Shown here: positions 1-13,975 of the stretch, piece by piece
How positions within the stretch are numbered: position 1 is the stretch's first letter
Layout of the letters: each line of letters begins with the position of its first letter
From: Polydactylus sextarius
Lineage: Eukaryota > Chordata > Actinopteri > Polynemidae
Assembly (NCBI GenBank): GCA_016801845.1
Contig: CM028926.1
Span: 6,856,501-6,920,500, forward strand
Length of the DNA stretch: 64,000 nt
Reading direction: 5' to 3'
Translations under genes and position numbers: made by a program
The notes under the pieces: generated by a model
What the model saw: the letters and a program-made list of their open reading frames with translations, nothing else
What the model was told of the DNA's origin: nothing
Databases searched by the model: none

Positions 1-404
1 TGTGCTCAAGGGGCACACTCAGTCAACTTAAGGTGAGCCTGCACAGACCTTGTGATGGCCTTTTTTCCCGTTGTCTTTACTGTTTACTCTCAGGAGACAG
101 ACCACCATTTCACCACCTATTGATAGTTTTTCAGCTACCCTCTAACTCTCAGCAGGGCCCAACAAATAGCTGTGAACTCTTGGTAAAGCACAGCAAGCGT
201 ACAAAACAAGAACAGTGCAGTGAAATGTCAGGTATACTTGATATGCTTTGTGCCAAAATACTTGAAACAAACAAAACAAGCTTTTTTTTTTTAGTAACAC
301 AACATATGATTTATGTCCATTTGACTGCACAGTAACAATGAACTTTGGTGTGATTGCACACGTCTTTTTTAACCATGACAAGGATAGCATCAGGGCTTTA
401 TAGG

Positions 405-428
405 TTATTATTATTATTATTATTATTA
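405..428. repeat. (TTA)8 microsatellite
   Basis: Eight perfect TTA units in intron sequence. Confidence 0.95.
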
Positions 429-3400
429 GGGTTCATAAGTGCTGGGGTGTTGAGAAGGAAAGGGTTGATTGCCCAACAGTAGCGATAGGCAGACAAGTTG
501 TTTCTGTTTAGCTTCACTGTACTGATAACACAGGAAACAGTCTGTGCTTTTGCTATATCGGCCTTATCTGATGTATCTTCTCTCTCAACAAGCTATCTCT
601 TCTATCTTTCTCCTCTCTACTTCTCTCTTTTTTTCCCACTCTATTGCTTTCCCTCACACTGTTACTTTCCTTGTGAATTCATAGAGAGAAAATGGTTGAG
701 GCAAGAGAGACAGAGTATATTTCCAAGATCTCTATGAAGCAGAAGTGATGGGAAAAGAGGGGAGAAAAAAAAAAGATGTCTGAAATTTTATCAGCATTGT
801 AGCGTGTTGCTTAGCCTGGAGCGTGACAGGCAGGAAGAGCTGGTGAGGTAAGCAGTAGACCCAAACACTGATAATGATCTACCCTGTGTTATCTGACTAC
901 AAATGAAATGCAGTCTACTTGCTGCTGACTGTGGATAGTCACAGGCTTGCCATCAGTCAATGACAAATGCAAAGAGGGGGGGATACATGATGGCATTCAA
1001 TTGTCATCTAATTGTCCTTGGTTGCTGTGGTAGCTAATCTGATCATTAAAGCAACAATTGGGAGAAAATGAGTTTCTCCTTGTCGTGTCACAGATACATG
1101 AGTGTGTCCTAAAATTAGACCGGTATGAATGAGAGTTGTTGCTCATTATCACAGTGTAGTTCTTATAGAGGCCGTCTGTTATCCTGACCTCTCTGTAATA
1201 TTAGCAGTTCATTCTCCAGCCCCAGATATTTGGCATGCTAGATCTCAGTTTACAAATGAAGGCCTTGACTTCCAGGCCTTATCACCATAATGTTGTACAC
1301 AAAGGACATAAAAGGAAATGGATCAGCAAAAAAAGCAACAAACTAACACTGAGCACACTTCAAAGTATGCTGGTCATATTGCGAAAGACTTGTTTAAGCA
1401 TCTGTCTCATCTATTAACACAGACAATGTTGTTTACACACCTCAGGCTTAGCTACATGTGTGGTGAACATGATCATCTTCAATGGAGTGTATGTAAACAT
1501 ATACAATAGTCTAATTAGGACCATGAGGAGAGGGGCAGCTTGACTGAACAGTGAATAGAGCAGATACACCCTCACCTCTTCTTTGTGCCTACTTGACCTT
1601 TTTGAACAGGGTGTGGCAAGGACACAAAAGGATCTCCATGTAACCATATACCGCAAAGAGTTGGATAAAAGACAGACAGGGGGACGTCATGTGTAAAAGG
1701 AGAAAAGTAGAGAGGATCCATTCAAAATTCAAACAGTAGTCAGTGTTGCTGTGGGTAAGTTTGACATAGCTGACATCTGACTCAGTGAGGCCCAGTATTA
1801 TATGACCATAGTGCTGCTGTTAGGCTCGGGGGTGACATTTCTATTCTGCCTTCCAGACCTTTTCTCTCTCTCATTCTCTGCTTTGCACTAGTATCAGATT
1901 CTAATCTGTCAGTGGTGCCTCAGCTCCATTTAGCCAATTGGCTACCATCTGATGGATTGGATAGAAAGCCCTTCGTGACCAAGTGGGATATAACTAGTCA
2001 TTTTCCCAGAGTTCTTCACTTCCCCCAAAGATAGCTTAGGCACTGACACTCATCAATGTCAGTTTTCCACACTTGTTATCTTGTATCCGATTCTTGTACT
2101 TCAGTGTTTCTCACTTATTAGAAGCACTGTACAGCCTGCTTTTATCCAACTTTACTATTTTACCACTAGTGCCTGTTTGGACCCCAGAACCTGTTTTGTT
2201 TTCTCTGCAAACATCTTGCTGATAATCATGGTGTAGTAGTAGATGATCTTGGGACCTGGCCTTTGCGTCAAGTCTTGTTTTTCCCTGCCAATGGGATTAG
2301 TGGAGAGTGCCGACTCTGCAGGTGGAGCCGTAAGTTAATTTAGCCCACTGTTTGGAGCTATAATAGCTTATTGATTGCCTGACAGAGATGCAAGAAGCAG
2401 CATGGAAGGGCACAGAAAGGGGAGAGAATAAGTTAATCATCGCTCAGTGTGTTGCCAGGATTTAATCACATTACCCAAGGTTCGCCAACGCCATGTAAAT
2501 TCACTTTCAACCTCAGAGGAATTGGACCAACTGCTCTAAGAAAGCAGGTACCCTGCTGGTTTCACGAAACCTTACCTCAGCTGTGGTCTAGTCCCTGTCG
2601 GCCTGGTACTCCCTAACCCAGCTCCTGTAAAATGCAGACTCTATGCCCAGGGGCCCATCTTAATTCACGCTAAGCTGTTGGGTTAATTTTAGCTATGCTA
2701 CCCACAGGTGACCTCCATCTGCTATAGCATTTCTCAGGTTGTCTGAAAAACATCAGCTTGGCCCCCAAATTTCAAACCATAACTTGCAGACAGCTGGTTG
2801 GGCCATCACTCACTTCTTCCACTGGTATTTCCCAGGCTAAAGTGCTCCTGTGCAGCGTGTACATGTGTGTACAGTATGAACAGGAAGGTCTGTGTGTCTG
2901 TGCGTGTTACACAGAGGAACTCTGGCCCATTAGCACTGCCATTATATACATATTCTCACTACGGCTGGTTACCTGGAAACTACACATGCTGCTGTTATTT
3001 GACTGATGATGATGTAGCCGCAAGCACAGACTGAAAGAATGCTGCCTATGGTAACAGCTCTTAGAAAAGTTGCCATTAATACTGTGCACTACATCACTAC
3101 ATGGACTGTAGCAGAGCTTAGTAACTTTGCTTTAAGCTCTGAGTCGTCAGCAAGGACTGATTGGACTATCATTTAGGACAAATCCATTGCTTGACCTAAA
3201 ATCTATGCACATTAGGTTGTGTTTACACAGAAAGCAGCAAACATGGATTTAGTTGTGGTTGGACTTTGCCAACGCCTTAGCCTGGCTTCTATCAATCTGC
3301 ACCAAAATTCTCAGTGAACCAAAAGCAAAACAATGGCGCAGAGAGGAGGGAGGTGAAAGGGTGAGATCATGTAAACACAGAGACAGAGAAACGTTGACCT

Positions 3401-6400
3401 TACACCCCATTACATATACACTGTCACTGATCTGATGGTTACATTCCTATCTGGCAACAACAGGAGGAACATCTGGCACAACTGTCCACTTTTATCCAAA
3501 TGTAATCCTCATCAGGTCTCATCAATACCAAGGTTACAGGTATAACATTTAGATTACTCTCTTGTTAGAAAAGCCTTGTTGTGATTTAAAATAATTGCAT
3601 GGAATCTGGTGCTTTGAGATCAAAAGCACAGAAGGAGAGATGGGAAGAAACAACAAAGACAGGGATAAATTGTGGAAGAGAAAATAGCGGACAAGCTGCC
3701 ATTAAGCATGGGATGAGAGAGTAGACGGAGGGGGCTCCAGTTGGACGGAGAGTCTTTCTTGGCTTGTGAGGGAAAGATAAGGGGACAGGTGGTGTTCTGT
3801 TCTCTCAAAGATCTCCCGACAGCTGGCAACTCTCTTGCTATAAGCATGCTGCCATAGAATGTATGCGTGCGTGTCCCTGAGAGTGTGTATGTGCGTGTTT
3901 GTGTGACATTTGTTTGTAAGTGAGTGTGTGTTTATAGGTACATGTGCCGGCATTTGGTGGTTGTTTGAGCCTTTGCCAGCTGCGATATCTCCCTAAAGTC
4001 GTTCTCAGCTCTCATACCTAAACTATTTTTTCCCACTTTCCTTGTGTTTTTTCTACTCTCTAGTAGTTCCATGGCATTGAGACATTTTATATCAGTCTAT
4101 TGTATTAGGATGTTTTTTCTACAGCTTCAGTGTGTAGCAATAATTTAGCAGGTTCATTCATGTTCTGAGCTACTTCAGACTTAAGGAGTGGTCTATTCAT
4201 GTTACTGAGTCTGATGATTATTTGCTGTTGTTACTTTCTTAGCTCCCTGCCTTATTTATGTTACTTTGGACTTTGCCTATGTTGTTGTTACAAAACTAAT
4301 CTTAATATTTCTATGATGACCTAAGGTCAAGTGTATTGTGTAAAGTATTGTACCACTTAAAAACATTTGCTTGTCTGTTCTAAAATAAAATCAGTAGCCT
4401 ATTCATTTGTGTTAAGTTTGCTATTCTCATAAACTTGTTTTCATGACCAGCGAACACTTTTACATGCAAAGTGGATGCTGGGATCACAAATGAGCCAAAA
4501 CAGAAGGGACTTCAAATTCTTCTGTGTTGGCCTGGCAGTGTGCTGTGTTCATGTACTCTGGTTAGTTCAGAGTTCTTTACTGTGTTGGCTTTGGGTTTTC
4601 TCCACATCTAGCTCCATGTTTGATCGGACGGTGTAATGTTAGCCACTCAGAAGAGGCCGTGTCATCTTGGTGGCAGACTGCTTTTGTTTGCAGAGGGAAA
4701 AAAAAAAGAAGAGATGGTACTAAATGGGCCAGAGGCGGTTATTTGCTGTTGGCAAACAGATGCTGTCCTCAGCGGTGAAGCACTCAGTTACCACTGTGGC
4801 CTGACAGCTGGCTTTCATCCCGTGGTGCTGCAGAGTTTGTTCAAAATGCAAGTTGCTCTTAAATGTAATTCATGCTCTTAAACCCTTCATGACCATCGTA
4901 TTCCTGTGGAGGCTCAGATTCCCCTCCAGCTCTGTTTTTGGTCCACAGAATGTGAATATCTCCTAGGCCATTATTGATTGATGTCAACTGTTATAAGTGT
5001 CCTCTTTTTTCTCAGTTTTGCCAATGGTTTCTTTGAAGTTGCTATGATTCCTTTCAGCCTCCTACCTTCAATGGAACAGTTGGCCCGCACCTGATCCATT
5101 GATGTTTCACGCCCCAAAGGTCACCTTTACAAGGGTACCGTCTTTGTAGCATGGGGCTTTTTCTTATGCAAAAATTAATGATACTGTTTTAAGATGAAAG
5201 AGCTCTCTTCCCCAGCACCATCTGCATTTACTCTCTACATTTCCCTGAATATATCCTTTCCTATCCGTCTTGATTATAAGCTATAGCCTTCACCACATAT
5301 GAATCACAGTGATGGGAGTATATTCCTGATCTAATCAGCTGTTAAAGTAGTCCCATAATGACATTGAATATTCCTTCAAGACCATAATTACACTTATATT
5401 CCAGCCCATTGAGCACACATATTTCATCATCTGTGCACACTGACTCTATCAAGATTCCAGTTAGCTTTTTCTCATCAGGTAATCATTTAGACTGAAGCTC
5501 TTTGTAATTAACAATTGTTGGGATCATTCTACAAATCAGTAATTTATAATGACTTTGGTTGTATTATACACATCTACACCTCTAGGTGGAAATTGTGCAT
5601 AAAAGATAGTTTTTTCTGTAGCAAAATAACAGGTGGTTTATGTATTTATGTATTTTCTTTTTTTTTCACACAGATTTCCTTGCTTTTCCAGTTTCTCTCT
5701 GAACTTGTGCCATTTGTATTGTATCTGTCCTCCCTAAAAACAACGAAAAAAGTTATTTCGTGAAAAACAGCGGTAACGACAGCAGCAAATCATTGCTGCA
5801 AGAACATATCCTTAGCAATGACTAGATCACACACACACTGTTCAGGCAGACAAGGACTATTTCTCAGATTCCCTTGTCTTTCGAAAAGAATTTCTTCTGC
5901 TGTGCTTTCAAACTTATATTGTATCAGAAAATATGGTTTCTTTTCATCCCTCCCGACATTCAAGCTATTTCCCCTGAGGCGAAGCCACATAAAGCCAGCT
6001 TTGTCCACCAGACACACAGATGTTATTATAGCTGTCCCCATATAACTATAAATATATTCATTTTGAACATCAACTGTTATTCATCTTGACCATAAAGTTG
6101 TAAGGAGTCCTAACGTTTATTTTGGCACGAAGGAGACAGGAATGTCAGTCTCCACTTTTTTTTTGGATGCAGGATTTTGAGTCTGTCATATAAAAGCTAT
6201 ACAACAGTGTGCGTGTCACACAACTCTGTTTGCCTGACACATATTGCTGTAACTGCAGGGAGCTTGTAAAATTTAGTGCTTTTTAGTGTTTTATGTGTGA
6301 ATTTGATTCCTTGGGTTCACATGCCACATTGTTGTTTCCTGCTCAGTCAATACAGCAGCATTTCTTATTATGTTTATACCACAAAACAAGTGTATGTGAG

Positions 6401-7356
6401 TAGTTGTCAGGACGTTCCCAAGAGAGGTGAAAAATCTGAGGCTGGTCAGAGGTAAAAAAAAAAAAAATCGAGCAGACAGCTTTTTTTTGTCTTGTGCTGT
6501 CTGGAAACTGTCACACCAGGGGGAGATCAAGGTGACCATCCGGCTCATTCTAAACAACACTGCAGCCCATCAACATTGACCGCTTATTCCTTCAGACGGG
6601 CAGAGGAGAGCAAAAACCCTAAAGCAGATTTTAAACAAACATTCTGGCGAGGAGGCTGTGTGTGGCTTTTCTGTTCAAATGCCTCTGTCTCGCTCTCTGT
6701 GTGAGCAGCGCTGTCCGTCCCTGTCTGATTTATTTATCTGGAAGGTGAGATAAGACTCTCCCGTAGCCCATTTGTTAATCCTCTCAACCACAGAAGGAGA
6801 ATGGGCATCAAGACAAAAAGACTTTCTGGAAAGAAATGGCAGACTAGACATTAAAAATACATACCTGTGTTACCTTAACTATCTGGCTCTTTTGAGGAAT
6901 TCAGTGAAGTAATAGGAAAATTTTTTATCTTAAGAGTTTTCCCATTTGTCTCCAGATTTGGGATATTTCTTTAAGAGATAAGCAGTGTCAAGGGAATTGT
7001 TGAATTTGCTGGACAAGTCAGAGTTATATCAGAGTATTTGACCAGTGTCCTGACATAATGAGACTGTTTATACCTTTATCTCTTCCAAACTACAACTACT
7101 ACCGAACATAATAGAATACAGTAATTATAGTTCATCTCCACTTGATCTGTGGTGAGTTTTTATAGTTGCTAAGTACCCGTGGGACTACAGTCATCGGTCA
7201 GCTTTGATGTCAAGTTAAAAGACTGTCAGGCTGCACTCCTGTAGAACTAAGTTAAACAGATGCTCACCAAGTTTTTTTTTCTGCAAACAATCACAAGTGA
7301 GTTTGTGAAACAAAGTGAGACAGATGAGACCCAGGGGAGAATCTTTCAGCAGGGGA
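429..7356. other. Intron sequence without recognised genes
   Basis: Unique-looking intron sequence with short A or T runs, a degenerate GT-rich patch at about 3870-3940 and GT-rich sequence near 2860-2920. I see no exon, RNA gene or mobile element. A weak recursive-site-like junction (CTTTTTCTCATCAG|GTAATC) occurs at 5478/5479. Confidence 0.6.
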
Positions 7357-7376
7357 TGTGTGTGTGTGTGTGTGTG
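7357..7376. repeat. (TG)10 microsatellite
   Basis: Perfect dinucleotide run followed by a GT-rich degenerate stretch to about 7430. The apparent minus-strand Thr-His peptide here is an artefact of the repeat. Confidence 0.95.
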
Positions 7377-10119
7377 GGGAAGTGTGGAAGTGTGTACATT
7401 TGTGTACTTGTATATGCACACTTTGTATGTATGGGCAGAGTCCAGATGAAACCGATTTATTTCCTCAACATACCCGTATTCATCTGGGATTTTCAGCATC
7501 ACTCTGTCCTGCTGACAGCTGGGCCTTGTAATTGGCTAACAGAGTAAAACGTCTCTGGACTAAACCAACAGAGGAGCTACTCAGGCTGATGTGGGCAATG
7601 CCACAGTCTGACCTATGGGTCAGGAACACAGTGCCCCTGACATAGATGGCAACTGACAGTAAATTACTCAAATGGACTTCCTTTGCCCACCATGCCACAT
7701 CATTGTCCCCATTGTCCTCATTAAATTTGCAAAAATTACAGGGATTGACATCGAGGTAATGAAATTTTGCTGTGCCATGTGTAATGCTCAGGATGGAATT
7801 ACACTTTGGGTGATGAGTGAAAGATGATGGAGGAAGAGAGAGTTAATAGTTTTCAGCTGTAGAGGATAAAACTAGCTGGATGTCATCAAGGTAATCAAAT
7901 GAATTCTGCTATCAAGCAGAGTTTTAATGAAATATTCCAAGTGATCCTCAGTTCATAAATAGAGCACCACTGTACACGCCACTTTGGCTATTTATGGAAG
8001 CTAAGTGGAATTTAATATCTGAAATAATAGGGGACATTACATAGAAAGGTAGAGGGTCATTGTGGGATTGTTCTCACAAACCTGTGTATGCACATGGAAA
8101 ATGTCACAGAGGAAGCAATGTGGAAGTTTCATAGCCAAAGTACACAGTGTTCAGCAATGGAAATGGAAGCTCTTCAGCTGCATCTCTTTGATGTAGTAGA
8201 CAAAAAGCAGGGATAGTGTCCCTGAAGAGCACTTATGCTCAGGATACAACCCTCCCTCTCTGAGGCACAGCTGCTATCATTTGTAAAAGTGGGGTTTTTA
8301 CTGTACAGTAACTACCATTTACATGATAATGTTCCCAGGGTATATAAACCAGTAACGCTACCATGTATTCCACTCTTTCCACTCCTCTCCCTCAGCGTGG
8401 TGTCTATCATTATGCAGCATATGCTGGCCAGAACTGAATGCTAAACAAGTGATAAGAATAAATAGAGTGGGTTTTAGTTTCCAGACATTACTGATCTTGT
8501 GGTCTTCAGTACTTTTTTCCACAGCAGTGTGGTCTTCATGATCTGCCTCGGCTTGGTTCTTGCCAGCAACTGGTATCTGTCAGCAAGAGAGTTGAGGGGT
8601 CCTCAATCTCCCTGTCCCGTTGCTTTGACCTCCCTCCTTGCACCTTTAATCCCATCTGTCTCTTTTTATAAACTTTATACATTTTGACAGCCGGTGTGGG
8701 GAAAAAGGCGGGCTTGGGGGCAAAGGCACTTTTTTTTTATCTTCCTGAGCCCCACTTCCCCACTTCTCAGCCAGCAGGGAGAGACACTTAAAAGGCTTAA
8801 AAATAATCACACAGTGTTTTCAGTGAGGGCCTTTCTAATTGAGCCTGGACTGACCTCTGAATGTGACCGTGCCGTCTGGTTTCCATCCCCGCACTTGACT
8901 AAAATGGGAAAAGGAGACAAGGATTCAGCTCATTCTTATTTATTTATGTTTGGTCATCCCCTGTTTTGCATGGCCCAGCGGTGGATTAGCACTCTATAGA
9001 TGGATCCACAGTGGAGGGGGCCCCACTTCCCTGACACACTCAGGGGGGCTGGAATGTGCAACACACAACCAGGACTAATGGTGTATGAGAGTGGGGTGGT
9101 ATGAGCTGTCTACCTCAATACACCTCTTTACTGTGTGGGGGGGCTGAGCACTCTGCTTTTCTCCACATTCTCAGCCTCACAATGTTTTGTACTCCTGACT
9201 AAAGGATAAAGTTTCAAATTTAGTATTTAAGAATGGCAGCATTGATGGAATCACAGTGCGGTTTATACAACGTGCAACTTGAATCTGACTTTTGACACTT
9301 TTGACATTTTTTAGGCTCGTGAAAAAGGCCTCTGGTAAACAAAGCTGACAGCATGCTTGTGTACCAGGAAGTAAAACAGGATGCAGGATCTTTGTAGGTT
9401 AACCATATCTGACATGGCCACAACACTATGTCCATTTATTCCAGTTTTGCACACTGCATGCTGTCAAACACTCCGTGACAGCTAAATCATGGATAGATTA
9501 GTACTAATCCACTGTGTAATTTAATATTAGTGAAATCCCTGTCTTACTACTGAGATTTGACCTAAAAAGCCAAAATCTGTAATTGGTGGCCTTAGGCGTC
9601 ACAGTTTGCCTTCTACTATTTTATCTTCAACTTTTTTTCCCTCCATTTTTTTTTCAGTCTTACTAGCAAGAGTCACTCAGCTGTTGATGGGTTTTAAATG
9701 AAATCTTCATTAGTTTTTTTTTTCTTCTATGTAACATTTGAAGCTACTTAAGTGACAGTTTTCTGCTGACCTTCACTTTGTTGTGCATCTGACAGCAATT
9801 GACAATCAAACAATAAATGTAGACATTTTGTCTACATTTGCAATGTTTTGATGGTTAATTTCACAAAACACTTTTCGCTGGATGAATCTGAAAACTGTAC
9901 AGAAATCCTAGTTTCTGTAAAGTTCTATGCGTAGCATATAACTATTCTATGTATAAATAAAACATCAAAGTTGGCTTTGTTAATCTTCATTTTGTATCAT
10001 TTCTACTTGTGATGTTACTTTTTTAAAAGAATCGTGTCGCCATAATAAGACCAAAGTAAGACATGCTGTTATTGGAGCTGAAGTTAAATGAAGAAAAAGT
10101 AGAGTTTTTGCAACATTTC
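7377..10119. other. Intron sequence without recognised genes
   Basis: Apart from poly-T runs near 8731 and 9715, nothing stands out. AT content rises from about 9500 onward. Confidence 0.6.
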
Positions 10120-10480
10120 ATAATTACTGGAGAGTTATAATGACATCTTCTATGCATTATCTACTCTACTTTGAGCTGCCTCATTAATGCAGAGGAGAGT
10201 TTAAGAGGCGCCAGGAGGACATCAACTGAGGCGGTGGAGTTGTTTGATAAAACATCTCTAATTAAAATCTGTGTTTCCTGTGTTGTTCTTTGTATATATT
10301 ATCTGTATTTTACTTAGCTCTCACAGGCGCTAGATAAATTGCATTAATGAAGTTAAGCTCCAAATGAACCATTTTTCTCTGTTTAGTGATATTTGTTGTC
10401 GTGTCTGTTAATTGAAAGGCTTGTGAATTAGTTAACTTCAAAAAAACAGCCCATCTGTGTGCCTCGGCTGTTTGTGCACA
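10120..10480. promoter_or_regulatory. Candidate conserved non-coding element with paired CATTAATG sites
   Basis: Two copies of the palindromic homeodomain-type core CATTAATG lie 160 bp apart (10182-10189 and 10342-10349). Further AT-rich cores lie nearby: TAATTAAAA at about 10260, TTAATTG at about 10409 and GAATTAGTTAAC at about 10425. The block lacks simple repeats. Vertebrate axon-guidance genes commonly carry intronic enhancers of this kind, but conservation cannot be tested here. Confidence 0.25.
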
Positions 10481-13400
10481 TCACAGTTGCCTTGCTGATG
10501 TGTGCTGCACCTCCTCTGTTGATCATGAGGTGTGTGCCCTTGAAGGCTATACTGGGAATAGAGCAGCAAAACACAGAGGTCACTGATTTCACTGTCCCTC
10601 TGGAGAGTGTAGGAGAGAATGAAGGAGAAACTTTACTTCTATCTTGGCCAGCGATGGTAGTGAAAATAGTTTTTGTTTCAAATGCTTTGCTCCCATTGCC
10701 GCATAAAATTCTTGAAGAATTACCACTCTGCAGTAATTCTTAAAGATTTAAGGTCTCAAAGAGTCAAACTCAAAGAGTTGAAACAACACGTGTAATTTTT
10801 AAGATGTAATTAAACTAAAGAAACATTCAGTTGCAGTTTGGTGAAATCTGGACTTCTGTGGGAGGGGAAGGAAGCTGACATGATGGATGTTAGGGGAGAC
10901 TCATCTTAACAGACTCAGCAGGGGTGCCAGATAATGCAAGCCACTTAGTAACTGCACAGGAAGGAAGGATATGACTGTTTTGTTGTTTTTTTCTTCCTAC
11001 AGCCTGTTACTAGTGAAATCTGCAGGCTAGATCTCCATCTGTTAAACAAAATGATTAATTATTAGATACATCTGACTATATATATAACTGATGTAAGAGC
11101 GATCAGTAAATAAAATCAACCTTAAAGAGGAGAAATCAATGCAAACACAAGCTGTTTTCCTTCTGTCTTCATTTTCTCTTTCTGTCTCAGTAACTCTCAG
11201 GACTCTGTCTGTCCAAGCAGTGGTAGAGTTGACATTTACTCCTCCTGTAGACAAAGAGTGCTGGCAGGATGAATGGGGAATGGAGGGAGTAGCTGGCAAC
11301 TCCGGGGCACAGGCCAGATGGATTAAGTTGAAAGGCATGGCATTGTAAACCAAATTCAAATTAATCCCCTTTTTGTGTCCCTTGATGGAACAATGGTTCT
11401 TTCCTGGGCCTCAGAGAGACATTGACGCTGAGGAGAGAGTCAGGCCTTCACCGTGTCCGACACTCTATTCACATCACTGCTCTCAATTACCTGCCACAGA
11501 AATAAGTCACTTTCTTGACACTGGCGAAATTACCTCACATAATTCAAGGCAGGACCCATGAACTGAATATATTTGAATGTTAATTCACAAATCCCATCAT
11601 ATAGTAAATATGCACTTCTGGAAACTGATTTCATTATCTCCCCAGAAGATTTTTTTTTCCTGGACTGAGTTGCAATTTTAATGCAAACATGTTTTCAGGA
11701 TTTCCATATAAAATAGCTCTCAGACCATTTGGCTCTGTCCAGTGTCTTTTGGGGCATGTCGGTTTCCCCCGTGGCCCTGACTATCCAACACAGCCAACAA
11801 AGAATTTTAAACTCTAATACCCCCCTCTGCAGGACAAAATCCCTGAACCCCTCTGACCCCCTCTTCACCTCAAGTTTGGAGATTTTACCACTATTTGACC
11901 AAGGTTTTTTTTTTCCTCTTTTTCTTTTCCTAATGCAGTGTGGCCACATAATCATTATTATAAGAACGTCCCCGTCTGCCAGATTTTCTCTACTTTCATT
12001 GCGATTCTCAATGACCCATGTTGGTTCATACTTTATTTCACTAAGACGTTTTCATGGCAAAGTCTGTTGGTAAGTCGCTATTAAATTCCTTTTGGAACTG
12101 CTTCTTAATTCTTCCTCCTTATTTGTGTGTGTGTGTTTGTGTGTAATAACTAGGACAAGAGGTCCCACTGTTACAGCGTGTATTATTTGACACAGCTATT
12201 CATTAATTATCTTCCCCGCGCAGTCTTCGTTATCGCTCATTGTTTCGTTTTTTTTGTTTTTGCTTCAAGCACCTTGTTCCATGCTGTTCTAATCCCGACT
12301 CTTTGTTAAACCATTTGCTTATCCAATATCCCTGGGAATCTCTGAAAGAATAGAAAATCACAGTACATGTGCATTTCTGGATCTCGTACTTGCTGTATTT
12401 TTTTTTTTTTTGGCCATTCTGTGAAATACAGAAAACCTGAGAAGGTGGGAGCTGAAGGTTTAAAAGCTTTAGTGAGATAAACGGTGATTGTGTCTGCCAT
12501 GAGGAAGGACACGCCGAGCAGTGAATGGATTGCTGGCTGTCACTATTCGCTTCTTTTTTTTTTTTTTTTTGCTCCCTCACACATCTGTCCCTGAGGTTGT
12601 TTTGTTGCTGCCTGGCTCTGTGGACAGATTTATGTTGTGCTTAAGTTGGCCAGAAATGTTGGGATGTATCGTGCATTTGGTTTTCCAGCATTCTCAAACA
12701 CCAGCACACAGACAACGCTGACTCCTCAATGTCACACACGCTTTCACTTGTGCTGCTCTAGTCTGTTGACAGTGAACTAAATGATCCTTAGCATTGTATA
12801 TGAACCGCACCTCCACTCATTGGTCACACACACTTGCTTTTATTGAATCTTCCAGGTTAGTCCTTACAAATATTGACTCATACATTATCATTATTGCCTG
12901 TCAATGCAGTACAATTTACAGCAGCGTCATTCACTGAGACATCTCTTGTCCTCCAGCCCTTCCTGAAAACATTCTCTTGTCCAGCCATGTGTACTAAGCT
13001 CACAATCCTCAGCTGCTGTAGTCCTCCACTCAGCAGCCATTTTCTGAGGTTCTGTCCCAAAGGTGACCCTTATGGCATCCAACATCATGGCCCTTGTGGC
13101 ATTATGCTAAACCTCAAATGGTTTACTCACAGAGCTATTAATAAAAACCTCACTGACAGGCACATCAGTGACAGACAGCAAGAATGCCGGACAGTTAGTT
13201 AAAGCACATGGGGGAGAATTATAGACAGTGGGAGGCTAAAAGTATGCTGAACTCTGTTTGTGAAAGAGGGCGTGTGGGGGAAAGGTGGATATTTGTGCCC
13301 CTGCTGAGCTGTGGATGCTGTGATGAATGGTGCAGTATAGCGTTTTACTGCCCTGTGCATTCCTGTGTCTGGGCTGTTTACTGTTACCACACCTCACTCC

Positions 13401-13952
13401 TCTGTGTGTAGTGGTAACCAGCCGAGTAACACATGGTGCTGTCTATGCCAAGAACATTACCCCAGCGTAGTTATTCTGACCCCTTTTCAAACCTAATTCA
13501 CTCTACCGCCGAGAGTAGTCACATACCAGTGGCATAGCTTCATGGCATAAAGCTCAAGAGATGTGAAGTGTAGAAAACAAAACAGTGCTGCAGCTGTAGG
13601 AGGGAATCAATGGGCACAATTGTGGACATGACAGAGGGGATTTAATGTTCAGCGGCATTTTAAACCATTAGCTACCGTCTCTTGTCTTGTTACCAAAACT
13701 GTGTATGTTGCACAGCTGTATGTTTTTTTTCCTCTGTCAGATAGATTCCGTGGCTTGTTAAGGCAGGATTTAGTGTCAGTAAATCCACATTAGCTGCAGG
13801 AAGGACAGTGACCCCCCTAACTACAATTAGACTGAGTCTGCTCCTCAGCCCCTTCAAGACCAGCCACAGACACGACTTCCATTACAGTGTGTGGACATTA
13901 CTTGATCGGTTGGGGACAGGTGGGGATGTCATCATGACCTTCATAGTGCTTT
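10481..13952. other. Intron sequence without recognised genes
   Basis: Contains T-runs at about 12398-12411 and 12554-12570 and a short degenerate GT patch near 12127. A weak recursive-site-like junction (GAATCTTCCAG|GTTAGT) lies at 12855/12856. Nothing coding is recognised. Confidence 0.6.
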
Positions 13953-13975
13953 TGTGTGTGTGTGTGCGTGTGTGT
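13953..13975. repeat. Short imperfect (TG)n microsatellite
   Basis: TG repeat interrupted once by a C (TGTGCGTG). Confidence 0.9.

Noticed and set aside
1..40. Strong donor-like TTAAG|GTGAGC at the window start, possibly the end of the Ig1 exon
   Set aside because: The bases before it do not encode the family's Ig1 ending, so it is not accepted as an exon end.
6707..6716. AGCGCTGTCC, matching one half of an RE1/REST site
   Set aside because: The second half-site is absent at a usual spacing. A similar lone half-site (TTCAGCACC) near 54649 was rejected for the same reason.
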